From assembly GCF_024758705.1 (NCBI RefSeq), contig NZ_CP096971.1:310001-374000 (forward strand): 64,000 nt of DNA. The letters are read 5' to 3'. The notes under the pieces were generated by a model. The model worked only from the letters and a program-made list of their open reading frames with translations. It made no database searches and had not been told where the DNA came from. This DNA comes from Sphingomonas sp. SUN019. Lineage in GTDB: Bacteria; Pseudomonadota; Alphaproteobacteria; Sphingomonadales; Sphingomonadaceae. Shown here in pieces: positions 45,073 to 54,113 of the stretch. How positions within the stretch are numbered: the stretch's first letter is position 1; each line of letters starts with the position of its first letter. The translations under genes were made by a program, and so were the position numbers.

Positions 45073-45929
45073 GCTGGCTCACAAACGTCCGCAACGCGCT
45101 TTCCTTCGTCGTTCCGGTCAAGAAGGACACGCCCGACAACCTCTGGCACAAGTGCAAGGGGTGCGGACAGATGATCTTCACCAAGGAGCTGGAGGAGAAC
45201 CTCTACGTCTGCCCGCAATGCGATCACCATGACCGCATCGGGCCGCAGGCGCGGTTCGAATATCTTCTCGACGACGGCAGCACCGACGTCCTGACGCCCC
45301 CACGCGCGCCCGAAGACCCGCTGAAATTCCGCGATTCGAAACGTTATATCGATCGCCTGAAGGCGGCGCGCACCGACACCGGCGAACAGGATGCGTTCGT
45401 CAATGCGCGCGGCACGATCGACGGGCACAAGGTTGTGATCGGCGTGCAGGACTTCGCCTTCATGGGCGGATCGATGGGCCAGGCGGTGGGCGAAGCGTTC
45501 ATTCAGGGCGTCGAGGCCGCGATCGCGGACAAGGCGCCGTATATCGTCTTCACCGCCAGTGGTGGGGCGCGGATGCAGGAGGGCATCCTCAGCCTGATGC
45601 AAATGCCGCGCAGCACCGTGGCGATCCAGATGCTGCACGATGCGGGCCTGCCCTATATCGTCGTGCTGACCGATCCGACGAGCGGCGGCGTCATGGCGGC
45701 GTATGCGATGCTGGGCGACATCCACATCGCCGAACCGCGCGCGACGCTGGCGTTCACCGGGCGTCGCGTGATCGAGAGCACGATCCGCGAGAAACTGCCC
45801 GACGATTTCCAGACGAGCGAATATTACCTCGACCACGGAATGATCGACATGATCGTCCACCGCAAGGAATTGCGCGATCGGCTGGCGACGGTGATCGGCT
45901 ATCTCTGCGGGGCGCGTAAGGCGGCTTGA
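45069..45929 (+). CDS. accD: Acetyl-CoA carboxylase carboxyltransferase subunit beta
   Basis: Carboxyltransferase beta subunit for malonyl-CoA formation; 286 residues. A four-Cys zinc ribbon lies at Cys29, Cys32, Cys48 and Cys51 (KCKGCG ... VCPQCDHH). The carboxyltransferase core shows [12 protein letters not shown] and [11 protein letters not shown], the oxyanion-forming Gly segment. The trpBA-accD-folC order is normal for alphaproteobacteria. Confidence 0.96.
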   Translation: MSWLTNVRNALSFVVPVKKDTPDNLWHKCKGCGQMIFTKELEENLYVCPQCDHHDRIGPQARFEYLLDDGSTDVLTPPRAPEDPLKFRDSKRYIDRLKAARTDTGEQDAFVNARGTIDGHKVVIGVQDFAFMGGSMGQAVGEAFIQGVEAAIADKAPYIVFTASGGARMQEGILSLMQMPRSTVAIQMLHDAGLPYIVVLTDPTSGGVMAAYAMLGDIHIAEPRATLAFTGRRVIESTIREKLPDDFQTSEYYLDHGMIDMIVHRKELRDRLATVIGYLCGARKAA

Positions 45930-45940
45930 GGGTTAGCGGC

Positions 45941-47263
45941 GTGGCCGATCACGCGAAGTCGGCTGACCCCGCGGTGCAGGCGCAACTCGACCGGTTGTGG
46001 GCGTTGTCGCCCGGCGCGGATGTGCTGGGGCTTGGGCGGATCACGCAATTGCTGGCGCGGGTCGGCGATCCGCATCTGCGCCTGCCGCCGGTGTTCCATG
46101 TTGCGGGGACGAACGGCAAGGGATCGACCTGCGCCTTCTTGCGCGCGAGTATCGAAGCGGCGGGGCTGACGGCCCACGTCTATTCCAGCCCGCATCTTGT
46201 CCGCTTCAATGAGCGAATCCGGCTGGCGGGAAAGCTGATCGACGACGCTACGCTCGCGGTGTTGCTGGCCGAGGTGCTCGACGCGGGCGGCGATATCGGG
46301 GCGAGTTTTTTCGAGGTGACGACCGCCGCGGCGTTCCTGGCGTTTGCGCGGACGCCCGCGGATGCGTGTATCGTCGAGGTCGGGCTTGGCGGTCGGCTCG
46401 ATGCGACGAACATCATCCCGAACCCCGCGGTAACCGGCATCGCCAGCCTCGGAATCGACCATGAAGGTTTCCTGCTCGCCCCCGAAGCGGGCACGCCCGA
46501 CGACCCGATCGTGCGGATCGGATTCGAGAAGGCGGGGATTGCCAAGTCCGGCGTTCCGCTCGTCACGCAAACCTATCCAACTCCGGTTGCGGAGGAGATC
46601 GCCGCGGTTGCTGAGCGGACCGGCGCAACGCTGATCGCGCGCGACCACGCATGGCGCGCAGCGATCGAGCAGGAACGGTTGCGGTACGACGATCGTGCCG
46701 GCGCGCTAGACCTGCCGCTCCCTGCGTTGGCGGGATCGCATCAGGCTGACAATGCCGCGCTGGCGGTCGCGATGTTGCGGCATCAAACGGCGATCAGTGT
46801 CTCGACCAACGCGATGGCTGAGGGCATCCGCACCGCGCATTGGCCTGCCCGGCTCCAGCGGCTTTCCCCCGGTCCGATCGTATTGAGCGACGCGCCAGTG
46901 TGGCTCGACGGCGGGCACAATCCCGACGCTGGCCACCGCATCGCGCAGCATTTCGCGGGCAGTGGCGCGCCGCTGCACCTCGTCATCGGGATGCTGGCCA
47001 ACAAAGATCCCGAGGCGATCATCGGGCCGCTGGCGATGGCGCTCGGTCCGCGCCTCAGATCAATCCGGGCAGTCCCGGTGCCGTCGCACGGCTGCCAATC
47101 GGCCGATGCGTTTGCGGCGGTCGCAGCCCGGCATGGCATCGCTTTTGCCGCCTTTCCGGATGTTTCCGCGGCGCTCCGTAGCGTGAAAGAGACGGTGCTG
47201 ATCGCGGGGTCGCTGTACCTCGCCGGTGAAGTGCTCCGCCTGAACGACGAGATACCGGACTGA
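45941..47263 (+). CDS. folC: Folylpolyglutamate/dihydrofolate synthase
   Basis: ATP-dependent ligase adding glutamate to folates; 440 residues from the GTG at 45941, with GAGGG about ten bases upstream (a TTG at 45926 overlapping the accD stop is the alternative). P-loop GTNGKGST is near 57-64; the Mur-ligase Mg site is seen in EVGLGGRLDATN, and WLDGGHNPDA marks the C-terminal domain. Last gene of the trp-acc-fol run. Confidence 0.93.
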   Translation: MADHAKSADPAVQAQLDRLWALSPGADVLGLGRITQLLARVGDPHLRLPPVFHVAGTNGKGSTCAFLRASIEAAGLTAHVYSSPHLVRFNERIRLAGKLIDDATLAVLLAEVLDAGGDIGASFFEVTTAAAFLAFARTPADACIVEVGLGGRLDATNIIPNPAVTGIASLGIDHEGFLLAPEAGTPDDPIVRIGFEKAGIAKSGVPLVTQTYPTPVAEEIAAVAERTGATLIARDHAWRAAIEQERLRYDDRAGALDLPLPALAGSHQADNAALAVAMLRHQTAISVSTNAMAEGIRTAHWPARLQRLSPGPIVLSDAPVWLDGGHNPDAGHRIAQHFAGSGAPLHLVIGMLANKDPEAIIGPLAMALGPRLRSIRAVPVPSHGCQSADAFAAVAARHGIAFAAFPDVSAALRSVKETVLIAGSLYLAGEVLRLNDEIPD

Positions 47264-47266
47264 CAT

Positions 47267-47289
47267 TTATTGATATTGACTTGCAATAA
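47267..47289. promoter_or_regulatory. AT-rich 23-base palindrome, Fur-like operator candidate
   Basis: TTATTG (47267-47272) and CAATAA (47284-47289) are exact inverted copies around an AT-rich centre, in the 69-base gap before the small Cys-rich gene. It contains TTGATATTGACTTGCAATAA, which resembles alphaproteobacterial Fur-family sites and could also carry a -35 (TTGACT). Such AT-rich symmetry is rare in this genome. Confidence 0.4.
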
Positions 47290-47332
47290 CGGACACGCGA
47301 CGTTGACGGCGACACCCAAGGAGTCGCGTTCG

Positions 47333-47761
47333 ATGACCGAAGCCACCACCGTTTTGCAGGCCTTGCCCCACGCGCTCCCGACCTGCGGCAATGCGCGGAT
47401 CGCGCTGTTCGCGATGCGACGGATGGGCGCGCACGGGCTGGGCGATGCGCGCGCCTCGCACACGATGTTCACTGCGTTCGGCGAGGATTTCCGCCGCCCG
47501 CTGGTCCTGATGCGCGCGTTGATGGCCGACTTGGCTAGCGCCTCGGCGGGTCAGATCGCGATCGCGCACTGCTGCTGCGCGCGGATGACGCCGGCCGAAT
47601 TCGCGCTGGTCACGATCCTCGCGCGGGTCGAAACCGCGCCGGAGACCGCGCGGTTCCTGATGGCCGACCTGCTCGGCATCCGTCGCGTGGACGGTGTGCT
47701 GGCCAGCGCCGCGGCCGTCGCTGCCGCGTTTGCGGATGCAGGGCGGCCGGTGACGCGTTAG
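47333..47761 (+). CDS. Small conserved protein with CCC motif, function unknown
   Basis: A 142-residue cytoplasmic protein of sphingomonad type (perhaps DUF6628, from memory). It has LPTCGNARIALFAMRRMGAH and a striking three-cysteine run in AIAHCCCARMTPAEF (near 81-83), which could bind a metal or be redox active. AAGGAG lies eight bases before the ATG. It is preceded by a Fur-like palindrome. The last four bases overlap the opposing permease stop. Confidence 0.7.
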   Translation: MTEATTVLQALPHALPTCGNARIALFAMRRMGAHGLGDARASHTMFTAFGEDFRRPLVLMRALMADLASASAGQIAIAHCCCARMTPAEFALVTILARVETAPETARFLMADLLGIRRVDGVLASAAAVAAAFADAGRPVTR

Positions 47762-49086
47762 GCCTCCGCTCGCGCGTCCCCCTCGCCTTCCGTCCCCGCC
47801 GACCCGATCGATTGATCGATCAGTCCGCTGCGGCTCATCCACCAGAACAACGCGACTCCGGGCAGCGCGAGCAGCGTGGTCAGCAAGTAGAAATCGACGT
47901 ACCCCATCCATTCGATCAGCGCGCCCGCGGTCGTGCCGGTCGCGACGCGCCCGACGATGCTGGCGGCGGCCGAGATCAGCGCGAATTGCGCCGCGGTGAA
48001 GCGCAGGTCGCATAGCGCGGAGAAATACGCGATCACGACCACGCCGCCGAACCCGCTCGCGGCATTCTCGAACCCGATCGCCGCCGCCATGCCGAGGTTC
48101 GAATGGCCCGCCGCGGCGAGCAACGCGAACGACAGGTTCGAGACCGCCATCAGCACCAGCGCCAGCAGCACCGATTTCTTCATCCCCATCCGCGCGTACA
48201 ACACGCCGCCAATGAATATGCCGACCAGATAGGCCGCAAAGCCGATGCCGACGTCGTAAAACGCGATCTCGTCGCCAGTGAATCCCAGGTCGTCGAACAA
48301 TAGCCGAAACGTCAGGTTGGCCAGCGTGTCGCCGACCTTGTGGACCAGGATGAACAGCAGGACCAACAGCGCACCTTTCCGCGCGAAGAATTGCACGAAC
48401 GGCCGCCACACCGCCTCGACCGCCGCCGACAGTCCCTTGCGCTCGGTGGGCTCGCGCCGCCGCTCGGGCTCTCCGACCACCAGCCCCGCGATCATCGCCG
48501 GGAGCGCGAACGATGCGCACACCATGTACGCGAGCTCCCACCCCCCGCGCGTGGCGATCACCAGCGCCAGCGCGCCAGCGCCAGCCGATCCGATCCGCCA
48601 GCCGTACTGGCTCATCCCCGAACCGACACCCAATTGGCGCGGCTCGAGGATTTCGATTCGGTACGCATCAATGACGATGTCGAACGTCGCCCCCGCGACG
48701 CCGACCAGGATCGCCGCGGTCGCGGTCGCGAAGATGTCCGCCGCTGGATCGACCAGCGCCAGATTCCACACCGCCGCGATCACCAGCAGGCCCGTGACGA
48801 TCAGCCACGAGACGCGTTGTCCCAGCCGCCCGATGATCGGCAGCCGCACGCCGTCGACGATCCACGCCCACAGGAATTTCAGATTGTACACGAGGAACGC
48901 CAGGCTGAACGCGGTGACCGTCTTCTTGTCGATGCCGTCCTGCGCCAGCCGTGTCGTCAGCGTCGCGCCGATCATCGCATAGGGAAAACCCGAGGACACG
49001 CCCAACGCCAGCGCGGCCAGCGGCGCGCGTTCCAGATACGGGCGAACGCCATCCCACCACGTCCGCTCACCCGCCACCGATGCCAT
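47758..49086 (-). CDS. MFS permease, AmpG-like
   Basis: A 442-residue inner-membrane transporter with about 12-14 helices. The first part, LGVSSGFPYAMIGATLTTRLA, and FDIVIDAYRIEIL match AmpG, the importer of anhydromuropeptides for cell-wall recycling. ATG 49086 is chosen because AGGGG is nine bases upstream; GTG 49092 lies too close to it. No amidase or beta-lactamase regulator is adjacent, so substrate is by family only. Confidence 0.82.
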   Translation of the reverse strand: MASVAGERTWWDGVRPYLERAPLAALALGVSSGFPYAMIGATLTTRLAQDGIDKKTVTAFSLAFLVYNLKFLWAWIVDGVRLPIIGRLGQRVSWLIVTGLLVIAAVWNLALVDPAADIFATATAAILVGVAGATFDIVIDAYRIEILEPRQLGVGSGMSQYGWRIGSAGAGALALVIATRGGWELAYMVCASFALPAMIAGLVVGEPERRREPTERKGLSAAVEAVWRPFVQFFARKGALLVLLFILVHKVGDTLANLTFRLLFDDLGFTGDEIAFYDVGIGFAAYLVGIFIGGVLYARMGMKKSVLLALVLMAVSNLSFALLAAAGHSNLGMAAAIGFENAASGFGGVVVIAYFSALCDLRFTAAQFALISAAASIVGRVATGTTAGALIEWMGYVDFYLLTTLLALPGVALFWWMSRSGLIDQSIGSAGTEGEGDARAEA

Positions 49087-49147
49087 CCGCACTTGCCCCT
49101 AACCCACAAAGTGGAGACACTAGCGGCAGAACACGGAGAGGAAAGCC

Positions 49148-50299
49148 ATGAACGCGCCCGTCCTGAATCTTGGCGCTCGCCTTGAACCCACGTCCGGGCA
49201 ACTCGCGCTCGCCTCGTTGCTAGCGGACGGCGGGTCGAAGCGGCAGGCGGGGATCACCCACGTCGACGCGTCGGCCTATACCGATCCGGCGCGGCATGCC
49301 GCCGAACAGGCGCGGATCTTCACCAAGGCGCCTTTGGTGATCGCCCCGTCCGCACTGCTACCCGAGCCCAACATGGCGGTGCCGCACGACGGTTTCGGCA
49401 AACCGCTGCTGATCGCGCGCGACAAGACCGGCACGGCGCACGTCTTCCTGAACGTCTGCCAGCATCGTGGGACGCGGCTGGTCGAAGGGAGCGAGGCGGT
49501 TTGCGCGCCGCGGCTGGTGTGTCCGTACCACGCGTGGAGTTATGCGCTCGACGGAAAGCTGGTCGGCCTGCCGCGGACCGACGCCTTTCCGGGCCTCGAC
49601 AAGGCCGATTTTGGGCTGAAACGGCTGCCGACGCGCGAGGCGGGCGGCCTGATCTGGTTCAGTTTCGACGAGGCCGCGGATTTCGCCGAGGCCGACGCGC
49701 TCGGCCACGATTTCGACGCCTTCGGCCTGTACGGGCTGCACCTGTTCAAGCGGCATACGCATGATGTTCCCGCGAACTGGAAGCTGATCATGGACGCGTT
49801 CCTGGAGAGCTATCATGTCCTGCGGCTTCATTCGGAGACGATCGGCCCGTTCTTCAAGGACGGCGTGTCGACCGGCGACATGATCGGCCCGCATCAGCGC
49901 AGCGCGGTGGGACGCGATGTCGATGAGGCGGCGGTTCGCGCCGCCGATTGGCCGACGCTGCGCCGGGCGATCACCTACACCTATCAGATGTTTCCCGGCA
50001 CCGTGCTGATCGTCAGCCCCGATTACGTGAATTTGATGGTGCTGATGCCGCAGGCGCACGACCGCGTATTGGTCGAGGATTTCATGCTGATCCCCGAACC
50101 GCCAGCGACCGACAAGGCGCTGCATCATTGGGAAAAAAGCTGGAACCTGCTCGACGGCGGCGTCTTCGGGTCGGAGGATTTCCGCGCCGCGGCGTTGGGG
50201 CAGCAGGGGCTGTCGTCAGGGGCGATCGACCGAATCACGCTGGGGACGCTGGAGGCGGGCATCCGCAACTTCCATGACCAGGTGGAAGCGCGGCTTTAG
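49148..50299 (+). CDS. Rieske-type aromatic ring-hydroxylating oxygenase, alpha subunit
   Basis: A 383-residue oxygenase. The Rieske [2Fe-2S] centre is Cys104-x-His106 and Cys125-x2-His128 (NVCQHRG ... VCPYHAW). The mononuclear iron site is in DAFLESYHVLRLH (two His), with the bridging Asp before it. Substrate may be an aromatic acid, a choline/carnitine-like amine or a lipid; no reductase or small subunit is nearby, so it relies on partners elsewhere. Divergent from the AmpG-like permease. Confidence 0.87.
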   Translation: MNAPVLNLGARLEPTSGQLALASLLADGGSKRQAGITHVDASAYTDPARHAAEQARIFTKAPLVIAPSALLPEPNMAVPHDGFGKPLLIARDKTGTAHVFLNVCQHRGTRLVEGSEAVCAPRLVCPYHAWSYALDGKLVGLPRTDAFPGLDKADFGLKRLPTREAGGLIWFSFDEAADFAEADALGHDFDAFGLYGLHLFKRHTHDVPANWKLIMDAFLESYHVLRLHSETIGPFFKDGVSTGDMIGPHQRSAVGRDVDEAAVRAADWPTLRRAITYTYQMFPGTVLIVSPDYVNLMVLMPQAHDRVLVEDFMLIPEPPATDKALHHWEKSWNLLDGGVFGSEDFRAAALGQQGLSSGAIDRITLGTLEAGIRNFHDQVEARL

Positions 50300-50310
50300 G
50301 ATGTAACCCG

Positions 50311-50371
50311 TTCGCCCTGAGCGAAGTCGAAGCAAATGAGCGCCATGCCCTTCGACTTCGGTCAGGGCGAA
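50311..50371. repeat. Palindromic repeat, TTCGCCCTGA family
   Basis: TTCGCCCTGAGCGAAGTCGA (50311-50330) and TTCGACTTCGGTCAGGGCGA (50351-50370) form a 21-bp near-perfect stem with a 19-base loop. It lies between the convergent Rieske and CheY-like genes and may act as a two-way terminator or be a mobile REP-like unit; the TTCGCCCTGA core is very common in sphingomonad spacers. Confidence 0.85.
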
Positions 50372-50381
50372 TGGGATATTG

Positions 50382-50819
50382 TCAGCCCGGCGAAACCCGC
50401 TCGAACAGACGGAACCCGGTCGGCAACCGCCGGGGAGATTTACCCTCCAGCGTCGCTTCGATCGCGTTGATCGCGCCGAGCAGACCGCGCGGGGTATAGG
50501 GTTTCGCCAGATGCCCCGTCCCGACCGACTCTGCCTCTACCGGGCAATCACCGGATGCGAAGATGACCGGGATCGCGCGACCCTGCGCGGCGCGCGCCAC
50601 GTCCACGCCGCTGCCGTCGGCTAGCCGTACGTCGACCAGCACCAGATGGATATCCGCCACATCCCCGATCACCGCGACCGCATCGGCCACGCAATCGACC
50701 GTCGCGACGATCTCGTAATCCTGTTCGCGCAGCAGGTGTTCGGTGTCGAACGCGATCAGCGGCTCGTCCTCGACGAGCAACAGCCGCACGATCCGGCGCT
50801 TCTTCTTTCCGAACAACAT
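50382..50819 (-). CDS. Single-domain response regulator (CheY-like)
   Basis: A 145-residue receiver without an output domain. Acidic residues VEDEP are at 16-20, the phospho-acceptor is Asp63 (LVDVRLADGSG), and the Lys is in GHLAKPYTPRGL. A basic start (FGKKKRR) precedes it. Single-domain regulators of this type in sphingomonads often act in stress signalling or phosphorelays, but the partner kinase is not in the window. Confidence 0.85.
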   Translation of the reverse strand: MLFGKKKRRIVRLLLVEDEPLIAFDTEHLLREQDYEIVATVDCVADAVAVIGDVADIHLVLVDVRLADGSGVDVARAAQGRAIPVIFASGDCPVEAESVGTGHLAKPYTPRGLLGAINAIEATLEGKSPRRLPTGFRLFERVSPG

Positions 50820-50935
50820 CGAACTCTAGTTTCCCCGCGACAAGGGTCGTTACACCCGTGGTCCTTAACGCGCGTCGGCGGCTTCGGACGCAAATAAAAT
50901 GACGGCGGACCCGCAACGGATGTATCAGCCGCGCC

Positions 50936-52090
50936 ATGCCGACCGACAAACCAGACCAACGCCCCGAAGCCAAAGGCGGCGAACGTATCGCCAAGCTGCT
51001 CGCCCGCGCCGGAATCGCCTCCCGCCGCGAGGTGGAACGGATGATCCAGGAAGGGCGGATCGCGCGCGACGGGGTGCCGCTGGACACGCCCGCAACCGTG
51101 CTGACCTCCCTTCGCGGCATCACGGTGGACGGCGAACCCGTCGCCGCGCCCGAACCCGCGCGGCTGTTCCTGTTCCACAAGCCCACAGGCACGCTGACCG
51201 CCGAGCGCGATTTCTCCGGGCGTCCGACGATCTACGACAAATTGCCGAAGGATCTGCCGCGGCTGGTGCCGGTGGGGCGGCTCGACCTGAATACGGAGGG
51301 GCTGTTGCTGATGACCACCGACGGCGGGCTGAAGCGGCAACTGGAACTGCCCGCGACCGGCGTCGAGCGCGCCTATCGCGCGCGGGCATACGGTCAGGTC
51401 ACGCAGACGCAGCTCGAAGATCTGATGGAGGGCGTGGAGATCGAGGGCGTCCGCTACGGCTCGATCGACGCCAACCTCGAACGCCGCACGGGTGCGAACG
51501 TGTGGATCGAAATGGTGCTGACCGAGGGCAAGAACCGCGAAGTCCGCAACGTGCTGGAATATCTCGGGCTGCGCGTCAGCCGCCTGATCCGCACGCGCTA
51601 TGGCCCGTTCGTGCTGGGTGACCTGCCGCCTGGCGCGATCGGCGAGGTCGCCCAGAACGATCTGATCGCGTTCCGTCAGACGCTTGGCGTGAAGCGCGGG
51701 ATCGATCCGATGATGCCGATTTCCGTCAGCGGAACCGGCGCGCGGGCCGCGCCCCGACCACGCGCAGCGCCGACCGGCGATCGCGCGCCTTATGATCCGG
51801 CCGCACGGAAGGATGCGCGTCCCGCGCGACCACAGCGGCCCGCGGGACCGGGTCCGGATCGCGCGGCCAGGCCGGTGGGCGAAGGCGGCCGCTCCGCCCG
51901 TCAGCCGGTGCGGACCAGTCGCGCTGAGAAGGAGGCCGTCCGCGTCCCCCGGCCACCCCGCGCGCCGGCTGCCCGCGACGCAGCGCCAGAACCCGACGTC
52001 ACGCTCGCCCCCCGTCCCGCGAAAATCGAACGCAAGGCCGGTTGGGCAAAACCCAAGCCCAAGGGTCGCGACAAGGGTAAACGCAAGTGA
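50936..52090 (+). CDS. RluB-family 23S rRNA pseudouridine synthase
   Basis: Modifies uridine in large-subunit rRNA; 384 residues. An S4 RNA-binding domain covers about 17-75 (ERIAKLLARAGIASRREVER), and the catalytic Asp117 lies in GRLDLNTEGLLL. EGKNREVRNV and IRTRYGPFVLG complete the RsuA/RluB pattern. The C-terminal 120 residues are a Pro/Arg/Ala-rich disordered tail ending in KPKGRDKGKRK, likely an RNA-binding extension. The stop overlaps rsmD (GTGA). Confidence 0.9.
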   Translation: MPTDKPDQRPEAKGGERIAKLLARAGIASRREVERMIQEGRIARDGVPLDTPATVLTSLRGITVDGEPVAAPEPARLFLFHKPTGTLTAERDFSGRPTIYDKLPKDLPRLVPVGRLDLNTEGLLLMTTDGGLKRQLELPATGVERAYRARAYGQVTQTQLEDLMEGVEIEGVRYGSIDANLERRTGANVWIEMVLTEGKNREVRNVLEYLGLRVSRLIRTRYGPFVLGDLPPGAIGEVAQNDLIAFRQTLGVKRGIDPMMPISVSGTGARAAPRPRAAPTGDRAPYDPAARKDARPARPQRPAGPGPDRAARPVGEGGRSARQPVRTSRAEKEAVRVPRPPRAPAARDAAPEPDVTLAPRPAKIERKAGWAKPKPKGRDKGKRK

Positions 52091-52635
52091 GGATCATCGC
52101 CGGGCAATGGCGCGGCCGCGCGATCGTCGCGCCGAAGGGAGAAGCCACGCGCCCGACCGCAGACCGCACGCGCGAGGCGTTGTTCTCGATGCTCGCCAGC
52201 CGTCTCGGCAGTTTCGACGATCTGGCGGTCGCCGACCTGTTCGCGGGATCGGGCGCGCTCGGGCTGGAGGCGTTGTCGCGCGGCGCCAAGACCTGCCTGT
52301 TCGTCGAACACGACAAGCCCGCGCTCGATTCGCTCCGCGCCAACGCGGCCAAATTCGGCGTCCGGCCCGACATCCGCGCCGCGTCGGTCATGACGCTCGG
52401 CCCCGCGCCCGCCCCCCTCGACCTGATCATGATGGACCCGCCCTATGGCACCGGCGCGGGTGTGGTGGCGCTGGAACGGCTCGCGCGCCTCGGCTGGACC
52501 GGGCCTGCGACCTGGATCAGCATCGAAAGCAGCAAGCCGGAGGAGATCGCGGTAGCGGGCTTCACCGTCGACGCGACGCGCGTCCACGGCAAGGCGCGGC
52601 TCACATTGCTGCGGGAGGGGCTACGGGCGAACTGA
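52087..52635 (+). CDS. rsmD: 16S rRNA (guanine(966)-N(2))-methyltransferase
   Basis: SAM-dependent methyltransferase of 182 residues. It begins RIIAGQWRGRAI, then RPTADRTREALF, the SAM-binding VADLFAGSGALGLEALSRGA, and the catalytic MMDPPYGTG (D/NPPY motif) near 116-123. GTG start overlaps the RluB stop, making an rRNA modification pair. Its last 35 bases overlap the opposing MHS transporter gene. Confidence 0.94.
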   Translation: MRIIAGQWRGRAIVAPKGEATRPTADRTREALFSMLASRLGSFDDLAVADLFAGSGALGLEALSRGAKTCLFVEHDKPALDSLRANAAKFGVRPDIRAASVMTLGPAPAPLDLIMMDPPYGTGAGVVALERLARLGWTGPATWISIESSKPEEIAVAGFTVDATRVHGKARLTLLREGLRAN

Positions 52636-53902
52636 TCGGCGCTGCGTCCCTGCGCGGGCGCAGCATGAACAGCGCGATCAGGCTCATCGTCGACATCGCC
52701 GCCAGATAGAGCCCGACCAGCATCAGCCCGCCGCGCGTGGCGAGCGCCTGCGCCGCGACCGGCGTCAGCCCGCCGCCGATGATCCCCGCCATGTTGAACG
52801 CCAGGCTCACGCCCGTGTAGCGCACGCGCGCCGGGAACAGCGACGGCAGCCACGCGCCGAGCGGGCCGTAAACGAACCCCATCACCAGCAATGCGAACGA
52901 CAGGCTGGCGAAGATGATCGCCAGCGATCCCGATCCCAGCCCCGGCGCGAGCAACAACCCCGCGACGATCGCCCCGACGCAGCCCCAGGTCAGCACATGC
53001 GCTGGCGAGGTCCGGTCCGCCCACACCCCCGACAGCGCGATGCCTACGCCCATGAACAGGATCGCGCCCAGCTGCAGCGCCAGGAACACCTGACGGTCGA
53101 TCCCCAGCGTCGTCGTCGCATACCCCAGCGCAAAGGCCGTCGCGAGATAATAGACCGCGAAACACGCAACCGCCCCGAACGTCCCGCCCAGCGCGACGCG
53201 CCAATGACCGCGCAGCAATTCGCCCATCGGCACCGCGGGCGGCGGGCCTTCCTCGATCATCCGCGCGAACGCCGGCGTCTCCGCGACTTTCAGCCGCACC
53301 CACAACCCCAGCCCGACCAGCACAATCGACAACAGGAACGGCAATCGCCAGCCCCAGGCGAGGAAATCCTCCTGCGTCATCAGCGCGCCGAGCAACAGGA
53401 AAAGCCCGTTCGCCGCGATGAACCCCAGCGGCGCGCCAAGCTGCGGCACCATCCCGAACCGCCCGCGCCATCCCGGCGGCGCATTCTCCACCGCCAGCAA
53501 CGCCGCCCCGCCCCACTCGCCGCCCAGCCCGAAGCCCTGCCCAAAACGCAGCATGCACAGCAGCAACGGCGCCCAATACCCCGCGGTCTGGTATGTCGGC
53601 AGGAACGCAATCGCGAGCGTCGATCCGCCCATCAGCATCAGCGACGCGACCAGAGTCGACTTGCGCCCGATCCGATCGCCGTAATGGCCGAACACCCACG
53701 CCCCCACCGGCCGCGCGATGAAAGCCACCGCGAGGCTCGCATAGGCCGCGAGCAATTGCGCCGACGCGCTGGTTGCGGGGAAGAACAACGGCCCGAACAC
53801 CAGCGCCGCGGCGGTCGCATAGATATAGAAATCGTAGAATTCGACCGTCGTGCCGACTAGGCTGGCGATCAGGATGCGGCGGTTGGATGTGGGCGCGGTC
53901 AT
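52601..53902 (-). CDS. MFS transporter, MHS (metabolite:H+ symporter) family
   Basis: A 433-residue, 12-helix permease. LVGTTVEFYDFYIYATAAAL at the first helix and FGHYGDRIGRKSTLVASLML between helices 2 and 3 are MHS signatures (relatives: ProP, ShiA, KgtP). The substrate is probably a carboxylate or osmolyte but cannot be read. C-terminal segment AALFMLRPRR-like LIALFMLRPRRDA precedes a short disordered end overlapping rsmD. Confidence 0.87.
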   Translation of the reverse strand: MTAPTSNRRILIASLVGTTVEFYDFYIYATAAALVFGPLFFPATSASAQLLAAYASLAVAFIARPVGAWVFGHYGDRIGRKSTLVASLMLMGGSTLAIAFLPTYQTAGYWAPLLLCMLRFGQGFGLGGEWGGAALLAVENAPPGWRGRFGMVPQLGAPLGFIAANGLFLLLGALMTQEDFLAWGWRLPFLLSIVLVGLGLWVRLKVAETPAFARMIEEGPPPAVPMGELLRGHWRVALGGTFGAVACFAVYYLATAFALGYATTTLGIDRQVFLALQLGAILFMGVGIALSGVWADRTSPAHVLTWGCVGAIVAGLLLAPGLGSGSLAIIFASLSFALLVMGFVYGPLGAWLPSLFPARVRYTGVSLAFNMAGIIGGGLTPVAAQALATRGGLMLVGLYLAAMSTMSLIALFMLRPRRDAAPISSPVAPPAAM

Positions 53903-53959
53903 GCCCGATCCATCTCCGCTGACCGCGCGCAGGTCAATATTTCACGCGCGATACGAAAA

Positions 53960-54111
53960 TTGGACGAAAGCGACACAATCGCGACACATCTCGGCTTTAG
54001 CAAAGGTCCGTCGGCGGTCTTCCCCTGGGCCCCGACCGGCCGGGTCGAATCCCCCCTCGCCCGGTCATTCCCTGAACTACGGGGCGGTCCAGCCGGGCCG
54101 CCCCTTTTTTT
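53960..54111 (+). ncRNA. Candidate small RNA ending in a strong terminator
   Basis: The 211-base gap has no plausible plus-strand protein, yet it ends in a textbook plus-strand terminator. Upstream are TTGGAC (53960-53965, possible -35), a small stem CGACC-GGCCG-GGTCG (54033-54047) and exposed C-rich runs (CTTCCCCTGGG, ATCCCCCCTCG). C-rich loops that pair with Shine-Dalgarno sites are typical of alphaproteobacterial sRNAs. The 5' end is not defined. Confidence 0.45.
54081..54111 (+). terminator. Rho-independent terminator, plus strand
   Basis: GGGGCGGTCC (54081-54090) pairs with GGGCCGCCCC (54095-54104) around a short loop, and TTTTTTT (54105-54111) follows. It points rightward, opposite to both flanking minus-strand genes, so it must serve a plus-strand transcript starting within the gap. 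Confidence 0.8.
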
Positions 54112-54113
54112 GC

